Below are positions 24,317 through 32,203 of a stretch of DNA of 64,000 bases, one piece after another; positions within the stretch are counted from its first letter, which is position 1, and each line of letters begins with the position of its first letter. Below the pieces are notes generated by a model that searched no databases, had not been told where the DNA came from, and worked only from the letters and a program-made list of their open reading frames with translations. The stretch is from NCBI GenBank assembly GCA_036231565.1, contig JAZAHA010000049.1, positions 1 to 64,000 on the forward strand. Reading direction: 5' to 3'. The translations under genes were made by a program, and so were the position numbers. This DNA comes from Maricaulis sp036231565 (GTDB lineage Bacteria; Pseudomonadota; Alphaproteobacteria; Caulobacterales; Maricaulaceae).

Positions 24317-25471
24317 ATGAGCCTGTATGACCTTCTCGTCCTGGGATGTCCCGAACGAGAGACGCGCGATCTATTCATCGGCGTCCTACGGGGCCTGCTT
24401 GCTGAGGGCGATGTTCCTGAAAGCGAAGTCAGGCTGATTACTGATCCCGCTGATTATCTCAGCAATCGAAACCCCCGCGTCCCGACGGTCGTCGCCTGCT
24501 TCTCTGATCTTTCGGCTAATGAGCTCACTACTATATCCGCCCTGATCACCGCTCGAGTCCCAGTCATCCCGGTCGCTATGAATGAGCAACGCTTCGAAAC
24601 GTTTCCAGAGCCGCTACAGTCTCTGAATGGAACGGTGCTCTCTCCGAACATGGAAGGGTGGACTTCAGCAGGGGCCGCCATACTCGAGAGCGTCGGCCTC
24701 CTGCGGATGCAACGCCGCCTGTTTATTAGCTATAGGCGCACCGAGGCTCGGGAGGCTGCGGTTCAGCTGCATGATCAGATGGCAGCACGTGGATTCCAAG
24801 TTTTCTTGGATACGCACTCTATACGCCCTGGTCGGGTCTTTCAGGATGACCTATGGCAAAGCCTCACCGATTCAGACGTGATGGTGATGCTGGATACGGC
24901 CACCTATTTCGAGAGCAAATGGACGCGTGAGGAGTTTGGGCGTGCTCAAAGCATGGGCATCAGTATTCTCAGGCTTGTCTGGCCCGGAATAACGCCAGAA
25001 GAAACCGCAGAGCTGTCTGAGCAAAGGCCGTTGACCCATAGTGACTTTGACGGGCCTCTCTTGAAGGCAGATGTCCTGCAGGACATCGTAGAAAAAACTG
25101 AAAGACTGAGAGCGCGCAGTCTCGCAGCACGCCACACCGAAATCACCGGCAAACTGAAGGCGGGTGCCGAGGCGGCGGGCGCGAAAATCAGAGGAGCTGG
25201 CGCGTTCCGTAGCATTTCGATCGAGCTGCAATCAGGCGACGACGCTTGGGCCTATCCGGTTATCGGAGTGCCAACAGCCAACATGATGTACGATATCGCG
25301 TTGCGAGCCGCGGCGGCTGATCACGCCCGGCCCTTCTTGGTATACGACCACACCGGGATAACCACCGATTGGTTGTCCCACCTCGGTTGGCTGGATGAGT
25401 CGATTGGTGAGGTGGATTTTATGCGCGTCGCAGATGCCGCCGATGTGCTCGCCCGGAGGGCGTCCGGATGA
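24317..25471 (+). CDS. TIR-domain protein with flanking N- and C-terminal domains
   Basis: A 384-residue protein. Residues 1-130 form an alpha/beta domain (LYDLLVLGCPER; VPTVVACFSDLSA) that is itself Rossmann-like. The TIR domain starts at RRLFISYRRTEAREAA (about 133) and includes GFQVFLDTHSIRPG, SLTDSDVMVMLDTATY and WTREEFGRA, where Glu206 stands four residues after Trp202, the usual place of the NADase catalytic Glu. A C-terminal domain follows (about 285-384; IGVPTANMMYDIALRAAAA). Bacterial TIRs either make cyclic ADP-ribose signals or destroy NAD. A size of 384 with two extra domains suits an effector or sensor-effector. The stop overlaps the SLOG gene's ATG (ATGA). Confidence 0.85.
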   Translation: MSLYDLLVLGCPERETRDLFIGVLRGLLAEGDVPESEVRLITDPADYLSNRNPRVPTVVACFSDLSANELTTISALITARVPVIPVAMNEQRFETFPEPLQSLNGTVLSPNMEGWTSAGAAILESVGLLRMQRRLFISYRRTEAREAAVQLHDQMAARGFQVFLDTHSIRPGRVFQDDLWQSLTDSDVMVMLDTATYFESKWTREEFGRAQSMGISILRLVWPGITPEETAELSEQRPLTHSDFDGPLLKADVLQDIVEKTERLRARSLAARHTEITGKLKAGAEAAGAKIRGAGAFRSISIELQSGDDAWAYPVIGVPTANMMYDIALRAAAADHARPFLVYDHTGITTDWLSHLGWLDESIGEVDFMRVADAADVLARRASG

Positions 25472-26094
25472 CGGGGAAAGCGGTATTTCTTTCGGCGGGT
25501 CTGCCTGACCCGAGCAAGCCTCATTTTGTCGCGGCCTCAGACCCAGTTGATGTGGCTGCAGCTGTGAAAGCTCTGGTGTTTGTGGTGCTCGGGCGCCGCC
25601 GTCTGATCTGGGGCGGTCAGCCGGCGATAACGCCTATTGTTTGGTCCGTGGCGCAGAGCTTGGGGGTCAACTACGGCGATTGGGTCACGCTTTACCAATC
25701 TGAATACTTCGCCGACCGCTATCCGGAGGATAACGCACGGTTTGAGAACACGCGTTATGTACCGGCGGCGCCTGAAATTGCGGGACAATCGGAAGACGAA
25801 AGAAGGCGTGCAAGCCTTCTCTCTATGCGCACCGCTATGCTAACAGAAAACGCCTTTGAGACTGCCGTATTTGTTGGTGGTATGTTGGGTATCGTCGATG
25901 AGTTCGAGTTGGTCGGCGAACTGTGTCCCAACATCCGGCGTATCCCGGTGCTGTCCACCGGTGGCGCAACAACGCTTCTCGGAGAGCGATTAGGGCCGAA
26001 TGCCGCGAATCTGGATCGCCTACGTAGCGACGTCGATTACGTACCGCTCTTCTTTGAGCTTTGCGAGATCGACCCTAAGGAGCCACGGGGATAG
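25468..26094 (+). CDS. SLOG-superfamily protein (LOG/DprA-like Rossmann fold)
   Basis: A 208-residue protein. It begins KAVFLSAGLPDP, has RRRLIWGGQPAITPIVW (GG at 49-50) in the first nucleotide-binding turn, and AVFVGGMLGIVDEFEL (GG at 137-138, followed by D and E) at the position of the PGGxGTxxE loop of LOG enzymes. The next strand is IPVLSTGGATTLL. SLOG domains either bind nucleotide-derived signals or cleave them. In Thoeris the SLOG domain of ThsA senses the cyclic ADP-ribose isomer made by the TIR protein ThsB. Here the SLOG is free-standing and translationally coupled to a TIR gene, so it may be the sensor subunit. The exact SLOG cluster assignment is uncertain. Confidence 0.8.
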   Translation: MTGKAVFLSAGLPDPSKPHFVAASDPVDVAAAVKALVFVVLGRRRLIWGGQPAITPIVWSVAQSLGVNYGDWVTLYQSEYFADRYPEDNARFENTRYVPAAPEIAGQSEDERRRASLLSMRTAMLTENAFETAVFVGGMLGIVDEFELVGELCPNIRRIPVLSTGGATTLLGERLGPNAANLDRLRSDVDYVPLFFELCEIDPKEPRG

Positions 26095-26200
26095 TTCCCT
26101 AGGCGGTCGCGTTGAAACAAAAGCGGAACAACGCGCTTGATGAGGTGTGCTGCGTAACCCATACTACTTGGAATCGAATCGCCCTGGTGTGGAGTTTAAA

Positions 26201-26686
26201 GTGCCGGCCAAGAACGTTTTTATTAGCCATCACCACCGCGATGATGCGCGGGTGGACCAGTTCACCAACATGTTGGGACGCGGCGACTATCAGGTGCGCA
26301 ATTCGTCCGTCCGCATGAAACCTGCAAACGAGCGGCGGGTGGAGCAAGGCATGGTGAAAGACGCGACGATCAAGCGCCTTCTCCGAATGAAGATGCGGTG
26401 GGCGTCAACAGTGGTAGTGTTGATCGGACCTCAAACACATACGCGTCGGTGGGTAAATTGGGAGATCGAGCAAGCGAAACTCCTGGGTAAGCGCATCGTT
26501 GGTGTCTACCTTCACGGCGGTACTGAGGCCAACGTCCCAAAAGCGCTCGATGACTATGGGCATTCCATTGTGAACTGGCACCCGAAAAGCGTTGTTGACG
26601 CTATTGAAGGCAAGGACAACCGGTTCGAAAAGCCGGGTGGCGACCTTCGAGAGCCGGTGCATGAAGGAACAACCTCGTCCTGCTAG
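26201..26686 (+). CDS. ThsB-like TIR protein
   Basis: A 161-residue protein of the ThsB/DUF1863 TIR class: KNVFISHHHRDDARVDQF near the N-terminus, STVVVLIGPQTHTRRWVNWE in the middle with candidate catalytic Glu88 in VNWEIEQA, and KLLGKRIVGVYLHGG. In Thoeris systems ThsB detects infection and converts NAD into a signal molecule. I chose the GTG at 26201, which has a GGAG six bases upstream; the earlier in-frame GTG at 26147 has no suitable ribosome site. It follows the SLOG gene after 106 bp and precedes the Nmad2 gene by 2 bp. Confidence 0.85.
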   Translation: MPAKNVFISHHHRDDARVDQFTNMLGRGDYQVRNSSVRMKPANERRVEQGMVKDATIKRLLRMKMRWASTVVVLIGPQTHTRRWVNWEIEQAKLLGKRIVGVYLHGGTEANVPKALDDYGHSIVNWHPKSVVDAIEGKDNRFEKPGGDLREPVHEGTTSSC

Positions 26687-26688
26687 CT

Positions 26689-27414
26689 ATGGCTTCTCGA
26701 CCACCACGGGCGTACATATACGTAGTCGATCGTGATTTTGGCTTTGCCCCAAATCCTTTTCATGGATTCTGCACGCTCGCATGCTGCAAGTACCGTATTC
26801 GATCAACGGCTCGACCTGGAGACTGGGTATTTGGCGTTGGCGGAGGAAGCTTGAAAGCAACTGGCCAATGCATTTTTGCGATGCGAGTCAGCGAAACCCT
26901 CTCATTCGACGAGTATTGGTTGGATCCTCGCTTCCGGGACAAGCGGCCCGTGCGAAATGGGAGCCGCGCAATGATGTTGGGTGATAACATCTATCATCGC
27001 GACAATCCGAATGAGCCCTGGGCTCAAGAAAACTCGCACCACAGCCGTCCTGATGGAACACCGGATCAATCCAACATCGATACGGATACACGAACCAACA
27101 GGGTGCTGATCTCCGACCATTTCGTATATTTTGGCAAGGAGGCACCCGAGGTTCCGGACGGTGTCTTAGATGCAATGGGATACACAAATGGACGAAATCA
27201 TCGAGTCTTTAGCCTCGATCAAGCGCGAGCCCTGCTATGCTGGTTCGATGAGGTGTCCAAAAACCAAATCGGCTCGGTTGTTGGTGACCCTTTTCAGTTC
27301 CGCGATAGCAATGCCAGGTACTCCGCCGGATCCAATAAGATTATCAAAGAGGTCGTGAACCCCGTCGAGATCGAGGCGATTATTGGTGTGATGCCTGGAG
27401 ATCCACAGGGTTAA
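26689..27414 (+). CDS. Nmad2 (nucleotide-modification-associated domain 2) protein
   Basis: A 241-residue protein with the hallmark Nmad2 segments: YIYVVDRDFGFAPNPFHGFC, TLACCKYRIRSTARPGDWV, FGVGGGSLKATG, CIFAMRVSETLSFDEYW, DPRFRDKRP, MLGDNIYHRD, a SHHSRPDGTPDQSN stretch, TNRVLISDHFVYFG and EAPEVPD. The family was defined by association with genes that modify nucleotides or DNA bases and has no established activity. The strongly conserved His/Asp/Asn-rich core suggests an enzyme or nucleotide-binding protein. It starts two bases after the ThsB-like stop and is the last gene of the plus-strand defence cluster. Confidence 0.8.
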   Translation: MASRPPRAYIYVVDRDFGFAPNPFHGFCTLACCKYRIRSTARPGDWVFGVGGGSLKATGQCIFAMRVSETLSFDEYWLDPRFRDKRPVRNGSRAMMLGDNIYHRDNPNEPWAQENSHHSRPDGTPDQSNIDTDTRTNRVLISDHFVYFGKEAPEVPDGVLDAMGYTNGRNHRVFSLDQARALLCWFDEVSKNQIGSVVGDPFQFRDSNARYSAGSNKIIKEVVNPVEIEAIIGVMPGDPQG

Positions 27415-27630
27415 GGGGCGTTCGGGTTGTTGGGCCGGAACCAGACATTTGGGCATGACGGGTGGCATTGTTGCTGGCGTGTAAAATAGAGAAGTCCGGC
27501 CGTTCAATTTTCCTGTATTGCTGGCTCCCACGTGGTGCTTTCGCAGCGTCTGTCTCCGTATCGACAGACACTCGAAATAAACGGGGAGCCGGAGGGCCTC
27601 AGGTCAGGTCTGGCATGTCCGTTTCCGGGA
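27415..27630. other. Non-coding flank between Nmad2 gene and IS
   Basis: I see no supportable gene. Several short frames are open here but none has a ribosome site or recognisable product. The stretch joins the A/T-richer island to the insertion sequence. Confidence 0.4.
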
Positions 27631-29229
27631 GTGGCTGTGTGAAAACGGCAAATCAGTTCAAGGTATATGCTCTGCAATGGGGGTTTGCCATGAGACGGTT
27701 TGTCGAAGGCGAAGATCGCGCGCAGCAGGTTCTATTGCCACCCAGTCTTGAGGACTATGTCGGCGAGGATAATCCGGTCCAGGTGATTGACGCCTATGTC
27801 GCAGAACTTGATTTGGGGGCGCTGGGCTTTGATCGGATGCGTCCCAAGGCCACGGGGCGCCCAGCCTATCATCCATCGACCCTGCTGAAGATCTACCTCT
27901 ACGGCTATCTCAACCGCATCCAGTCGAGCCGCCGGCTTGAGCGCGAGGCGGGGCGGAATATCGAGCTGATGTGGCTGACGGGGCGGCTGGCGCCGGACTT
28001 CAAGACGATCGCGGATTTTCGCAAGAACAACGGCCCTGCGATCCAGGCCGTCTGCGCGCAGTTCATCGTTTTATGCCGCGAGCTGGGTCTGTTCGCGAAG
28101 GCCGTGGCCGCCATCGACGGCGCGAAGTTCAAGGCCGTCAATGCGCGGGATAAAAACTTCACGCGCGGCAAGTTGAAGCGGCGGATTGGCCAGGTCGAAA
28201 AGAGCATCGCGCGCTATCTGCAATCGCTGGATGCCGCCGATGCCCAGGACGGCGACGTGGCCGAGGCGAAGGCGACACGTTTGCGCGAAAAAATCGACGC
28301 GATGAAGGCGAAGCTGAAAGCGCTGAAGGTCCGGGAAGCCGAGGTCTTGGCTGCGCCGGATAAGCAGATATCGCTAACCGATCCGGACGCACGCGCCATG
28401 TCCACAAGCCTGAAGGCGTCCGGCGTGGTCGGCTACAACGTGCAGACCGCAGTCGATACCGATCATCATCTCATTGTCGCGCATGAGGTGACGAATGCCG
28501 TCAACGACAAGGCCCTGCTCGCGCCCATGGCAAAGAAAGCCAAGACGGCGATGGGCGTGGAAAGCATCGATGTGCTGGCCGATCGGGGTTATTTCAACGG
28601 CGAGGAGATTCTTGCTTGCGAAGATATCGGCGCGCGGCCCCTGGTGCCGAAGCCCTATACGTCAGGCGCGAAGGCCGCCGGCCGGTATGGCAAGAATGAC
28701 TTCTCCTACGATCCCGAGGAGAACGTCTACCGCTGCCCCGCGGGCGAAACACTCACGTATCGGTTCACCACTGTCGAAAAGGGCCAGACGCTTCACGCCT
28801 ATTGGACGACGAAGTGCCAGGCCTGCACGCTCAAAGCCCGCTGCACGACAGGGCCGTTCCGGCGGATCAAGCGCTGGGAGCATGAAAGCGTCATCGACGC
28901 CATGCTTCAGCGCCTCGAGGACACGCCCGACGCCATGAACATCCGAAGGCGGACTGTCGAGCACCCATTCGGCACGTTGAAGTCCTGGATGGGAGCCACC
29001 CCCTTCCTGACCAAAGGTCTCAAGCGGGTCAATACCGAGATGAGCTTGAGCGTTCTTGCCTACAATCTGAAGCGGATGATCGCGATCTTCGGCGTGAAAC
29101 CGCTCATCACCGCGATCCGGGCATGACAGGCTCGTTCGTCTCGATCTGCGATCTTGCCGGAGCGGGACAAAATCCGCCACACCACCAAAATCAGCCGATC
29201 TGCTCGTGAGTTTTTACACAGCCACGGGA
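27627..29229 (+). mobile_element. IS1182-family insertion sequence with terminal inverted repeats and 4-bp target duplication
   Basis: The element proper is 27631-29225. The left end reads GTGGCTGTGTGAAAAC; the right end, read inward, GTGGCTGTGTAAAAAC, 15 of 16 matching. Both sides are flanked by the direct repeat GGGA (27627-27630 and 29226-29229). One transposase gene fills it. The intact ends, intact gene and intact duplication indicate recent insertion. Confidence 0.9.
27690..29126 (+). CDS. IS1182-family transposase
   Basis: A 478-residue DDE transposase. The N-terminus MRRFVEGEDRAQQVLLP and the segment RPAYHPSTLLKIYLYGYLN are the usual helix-turn-helix region. The catalytic core has the first Asp in AAIDGAKFKAVN, the second in VLADRGYFNGEE, and the Glu in RRRTVEHPFGTLKSWMG. 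A zinc-like cluster YRCPAGE ... CQACTLKARC is present, as in this family. The frame is open further upstream to 27462, but that part lies outside or at the edge of the IS. I use the ATG at 27690, 59 bp inside the left inverted repeat. Confidence 0.95.
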   Translation: MRRFVEGEDRAQQVLLPPSLEDYVGEDNPVQVIDAYVAELDLGALGFDRMRPKATGRPAYHPSTLLKIYLYGYLNRIQSSRRLEREAGRNIELMWLTGRLAPDFKTIADFRKNNGPAIQAVCAQFIVLCRELGLFAKAVAAIDGAKFKAVNARDKNFTRGKLKRRIGQVEKSIARYLQSLDAADAQDGDVAEAKATRLREKIDAMKAKLKALKVREAEVLAAPDKQISLTDPDARAMSTSLKASGVVGYNVQTAVDTDHHLIVAHEVTNAVNDKALLAPMAKKAKTAMGVESIDVLADRGYFNGEEILACEDIGARPLVPKPYTSGAKAAGRYGKNDFSYDPEENVYRCPAGETLTYRFTTVEKGQTLHAYWTTKCQACTLKARCTTGPFRRIKRWEHESVIDAMLQRLEDTPDAMNIRRRTVEHPFGTLKSWMGATPFLTKGLKRVNTEMSLSVLAYNLKRMIAIFGVKPLITAIRA

Positions 29230-29303
29230 TGAAGCCGACGCAGAATATCACCCACAGGTAACATTTCGCGCATAAGCGGCGGTATGCGGACGTCCTCCGA
29301 AGA

Positions 29304-29371
29304 TTTAATGGCGTGACATGACAATTAAAGGATATGGCGTTATTCTTTAATAATGCCGAGTCGCTATTAAA
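29304..29371 (+). promoter_or_regulatory. Double palindromic operator before the Fic gene
   Basis: TTTAAT-N14-ATTAAA occurs twice, at 29304-29329 and 29346-29371, each followed by GG. The two palindromes are 42 bp apart (four helical turns), and the second ends 8 bp before the ATG at 29380, covering the start region. The Fic protein itself ends in a winged helix, so autoregulation is likely (inference). Confidence 0.7.
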
Positions 29372-29379
29372 GGTTGGAA

Positions 29380-30555
29380 ATGCCGTCCGATCAAAATCCG
29401 CGCGTAGGAAGTTTTGTCGATACCCTTGTGGGGGGTGATCGAGCCAGGGCCTATATACCACAGCCGTTACCGCCTGAACCAGGCCTCGATCTGGGCGCGC
29501 TGATGGTCCTCTACGACAGAGCCAGCGCCGCCGTCGGACGATTGGACGGTGTCACAACCATTTTGCCGTCCACACCATTGTTTCTGTACATGTATGTTCG
29601 CAAGGAGGCGCTTCTTTCCTCCCAGATCGAGGGGACACAATCATCGCTTTCGGACCTGCTTTTATTCGAAAGCGATGAAATTCCGCACGTTCCGATCGAC
29701 GATGTGACCGAGGTGTCAAACTATGTTGCCGCGGTGGAGCATGGTGTGAGGCGGTTGCGGGACGGCTTCCCGCTCTCCCTTCGACTGATCCGCGAAATGC
29801 ACGCGATCCTGCTCAAGTCGGGTCGTGGCGCCTCCAAGCAGCCAGGCGCGTTCCGCAGATCGCAAAACTGGATTGGCGGGACGCGCCCGGGCAATGCGTT
29901 GTTCGTGCCCCCACCGCCGGATCGTGTGGCAGACCTTCTGGGTGACCTTGAGCGCTTTATGCATACGTCCGATCCGGGTATCCCACCCCTGATCAAAGCG
30001 GGACTGGTTCATGTGCAATTCGAAACGATCCACCCGTTCCTCGATGGCAATGGCCGCATAGGGCGGTTGCTCATTCCGCTTCTCCTTCATGAAGCCGGCG
30101 TTTTGCAGGAACCGAGCCTTTATCTCAGCCTCTTCCTGAAATCGCGGCGGGACGACTATTACCGTCTTCTCCAGGAAGTGCGCCGGGAAGGAGCCTGGGA
30201 GACCTGGCTGGAATTCTTTTTGACGGGGGTCGCGGAAACCGCGGAACAGGCGGCCGAATCCGCGCGGGAGATTCTGGCCTTGTTCGACCAGGACCGTCAG
30301 CAACTCAGTGGCGTTGGCCGCGCGTCGTCGTCGATACTGCGCGTTCACGAGGTTCTGCAGAGCCGCCCGGTCATTTCGATCAAGGCGGCATCGAGCTTGT
30401 CGGGCCTGTCATTCCCGACCGTCGACAAGGCCTTCGCAAAAATGGAAGAGATGGGCCTCGTGCGCGAAAGCACCGGGCGCCAGCGCGGCCGGGTGTACGC
30501 CTATGCCGCATATCTCGATCTGCTTGATCGCGGAACAGATCCGCTCCCTCAATAG
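29380..30555 (+). CDS. Fic-family protein with C-terminal winged helix
   Basis: A 391-residue protein. The N-terminal Fic/DOC_N region includes SSQIEGTQSSLSDLLLFE, which holds the (S/T)xxxE(G/N)-type inhibitory helix SSQIEGT found in self-inhibited Fic proteins. The Fic core has the full motif HPFLDGNGRIGR. The C-terminal part (about 310-391) is a winged helix: VHEVLQSRPVISIKAA, LSGLSFPTVDKAFAKMEEMG. Fic enzymes transfer AMP from ATP to target proteins; their cellular target is not evident. The ATG at 29380 has AAAGG six bases upstream; a TTG at 29374 is the only alternative. It is alone in its transcription unit behind a double operator. Confidence 0.92.
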   Translation: MPSDQNPRVGSFVDTLVGGDRARAYIPQPLPPEPGLDLGALMVLYDRASAAVGRLDGVTTILPSTPLFLYMYVRKEALLSSQIEGTQSSLSDLLLFESDEIPHVPIDDVTEVSNYVAAVEHGVRRLRDGFPLSLRLIREMHAILLKSGRGASKQPGAFRRSQNWIGGTRPGNALFVPPPPDRVADLLGDLERFMHTSDPGIPPLIKAGLVHVQFETIHPFLDGNGRIGRLLIPLLLHEAGVLQEPSLYLSLFLKSRRDDYYRLLQEVRREGAWETWLEFFLTGVAETAEQAAESAREILALFDQDRQQLSGVGRASSSILRVHEVLQSRPVISIKAASSLSGLSFPTVDKAFAKMEEMGLVRESTGRQRGRVYAYAAYLDLLDRGTDPLPQ

Positions 30556-30728
30556 CCCGGTCATGCCGCAAACAAGGGCGAAATGCGCCAAAGAAAGACG
30601 GGCACGGACATCAGGTCTTATTGATTCCGGCTCGTCTGGTGGCGATGCCGTATAGATCGTTCACTTTGACGGAATGGGCATCCAGGGTGTTCTCTTCCAC
30701 AAATGGATCAACGTCGCGGGAGGCCCCA

Positions 30729-31667
30729 ATGAGCTCACATGGCAACCCCCATGCCGGCCACATGCCGTCGAGCGGTCCTGGCATGGCGATTTCGGCATGG
30801 CTTACGGGAATCTATTTCCTGATAGAGATGGGCATCGGCCTCTGGACCGGGTCGATCGCCGTGATCTCGGATGCGTTTCACACGTTTTCCGCTGTGGGCG
30901 GCGTTCTGGTGGCGATCATGGCTGCACGCCTGGCCAGGCGCCCGGCGGACGGGAATTTCAGTTTCGGATGGTATCGTTCGGAGATCATCGGCGCGCTCGT
31001 CAATGGCGGATTCCTGGCGGGTATGGCGCTCATTGTGATCTATATGGCGGCCATGCGGCTTGGCTCGCCCATCGATCTCCCGACGGGACCCATGCTGATC
31101 GCGGCTGCCGGCGGTCTTGTGACCGAGGTGATCTCGCTCGGGCTGATCTGGAAACAGAGCAGGAGCGATCTCAATGTGCGCGGCGCGCTCTGGCACATCA
31201 TCCAGACCTTTGTCGGCAGTCTGCTGATCATCGTTACGGCGCTGGTCATCAAGTTTACCGGCTTTCTGCTGATCGATCCCATCCTCGGCATGGCTTTCGG
31301 CTTCGTCCTGTTGTGGGCGAGCTGGGGAATCCTGCGCGACTCGGCACGCCTTCTCATGGAGGGCACGCCTGCCGAGATCGATCTGCACGCCGTGACCGAG
31401 GCGCTCCGGGCGATGGACGGCGTGCGCGACGTTCATCATGTCCATGCCTGGGCCCTGACCAGCGGCCGCAATGTGTTTTCGGGACATGTGCGTGTGGTGG
31501 ACGGGACCGACACCCGCGAGGTTCTCGAGCGGGCGCATGCGTTGCTGAAGTCGGACTTCGGGTTTTTCTTCGTCACGCTGCAGGTCGAAACGAGATGTCT
31601 GGACGAAAGCGGGGCCGAGACGATCGACGTGACGCGCAGCGGCCTCAACCGGACGACTGTAAAATAA
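30729..31667 (+). CDS. Cation diffusion facilitator family transporter with atypical metal site
   Basis: A 312-residue inner-membrane cation exporter. Six membrane helices are predictable and a C-terminal cytoplasmic domain ends HHVHAWALTSGRNVFSGHV. It begins with a His-rich N-terminus (SSHGNPHAGHMPSSG). In usual CDF proteins TM2 reads D-x-x-H-D/N-x-x-D and TM5 H-x-x-x-D. Here TM2 reads SDAFHTFSAVGG and TM5 reads HIIQTFVGS, so the second Asp of TM2 and the Asp of TM5 are replaced. Compare the canonical CDF at 62522. The start at 30729 has a GGAGG site; the frame opens earlier at 30621. Its likely substrate is a divalent or monovalent metal. Confidence 0.85.
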   Translation: MSSHGNPHAGHMPSSGPGMAISAWLTGIYFLIEMGIGLWTGSIAVISDAFHTFSAVGGVLVAIMAARLARRPADGNFSFGWYRSEIIGALVNGGFLAGMALIVIYMAAMRLGSPIDLPTGPMLIAAAGGLVTEVISLGLIWKQSRSDLNVRGALWHIIQTFVGSLLIIVTALVIKFTGFLLIDPILGMAFGFVLLWASWGILRDSARLLMEGTPAEIDLHAVTEALRAMDGVRDVHHVHAWALTSGRNVFSGHVRVVDGTDTREVLERAHALLKSDFGFFFVTLQVETRCLDESGAETIDVTRSGLNRTTVK

Positions 31668-31682
31668 TACGCGGGGTGTGAG

Positions 31683-31707
31683 GGAGGTGGCGCTATTCTG
31701 CGTAATA
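31683..31707 (+). promoter_or_regulatory. Candidate ECF-type promoter upstream of Cus-type operon
   Basis: GGAGGTGG followed, 18 nt from its first G, by CGTAATA. The same GGR to CGTA distance recurs at 42878, 44975 and, on the minus strand, at 46566. Low-information match. Confidence 0.35.
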
Positions 31708-31733
31708 CCCCGAAACGGGAACCCGAGGGCCGG

Positions 31734-32135
31734 ATGCAGCGCATCGTTATGACAACGCCATCCTTCCAGACCAGGCTGGTCGGCCTGGTCGCGGTTCTGA
31801 TTGCGGCTGTCTCTTTGCTGGTCGCACCGGCCCACGCCGACAGGCCCGACATGGCGTGTCCGTCCGAGGCCACCCCGACCTGCTGTGCCGACATGGACGG
31901 TGCAGAGATGCCGGAAGCGGTCTCTGCATCCGAAAACCTTCCGGCCGGCCCGTCCGGTCATTGTGCGGATACCGACTGCCCGGTCATGACAGCCTGCGCA
32001 ACGCCGTCACTGGCCGTATTGGCCACCGCCGGCCTGTCGCCGCAGTCTCATCCGATCCGGCACGCGGGCCCAGTTGATGCGTCCCGCGCGCCCAGCGCGC
32101 CGCCTGCCCCGCCCGAACAGCCCCCGCGCGTCTGA
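31734..32135 (+). CDS. Small exported Cys-rich protein
   Basis: A 133-residue protein with a signal peptide (LVGLVAVLIAAVSLLVAPAHA). The mature part contains MACPSEATPTCCADMDGAEM and GHCADTDCPVMTACA, so seven cysteines and several methionines in a short span, then a Pro-rich tail. Not a family I can name. Genes of this kind stand first in copper or heavy-metal RND operons and are thought to bind metal in the periplasm. An alternative start is the ATG at 31749. It lies 68 bp before the TolC-like gene. Confidence 0.7.
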   Translation: MQRIVMTTPSFQTRLVGLVAVLIAAVSLLVAPAHADRPDMACPSEATPTCCADMDGAEMPEAVSASENLPAGPSGHCADTDCPVMTACATPSLAVLATAGLSPQSHPIRHAGPVDASRAPSAPPAPPEQPPRV

Positions 32136-32143
32136 ACCTTCGA

Positions 32144-32167
32144 CGCAGCCGGTCTCTACCGGCTGCG
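32144..32167 (+). terminator. Stem-loop between the Cys-rich protein and TolC-like genes
   Basis: CGCAGCCGGT pairs with ACCGGCTGCG around a CTCT loop, followed by CCTTGTGT. With little T-tract it is more likely an RNA-stabilising or attenuating hairpin than a strong terminator. Confidence 0.45.
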
Positions 32168-32203
32168 CCTTGTGTCGATTGGTTCCAGACCCGTGGAGTT
32201 TTC

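Noticed and set aside
25468..26686. Canonical type I or II Thoeris system.
   Set aside because: No SIR2-SLOG ThsA fusion and no macro-domain membrane ThsA is present; only Thoeris-like components are supported.
27462..27689. Extension of the transposase reading frame upstream of the IS left end.
   Set aside because: Most of the extra 76 codons lie outside the inverted repeat at 27631 and do not resemble IS1182 transposases.
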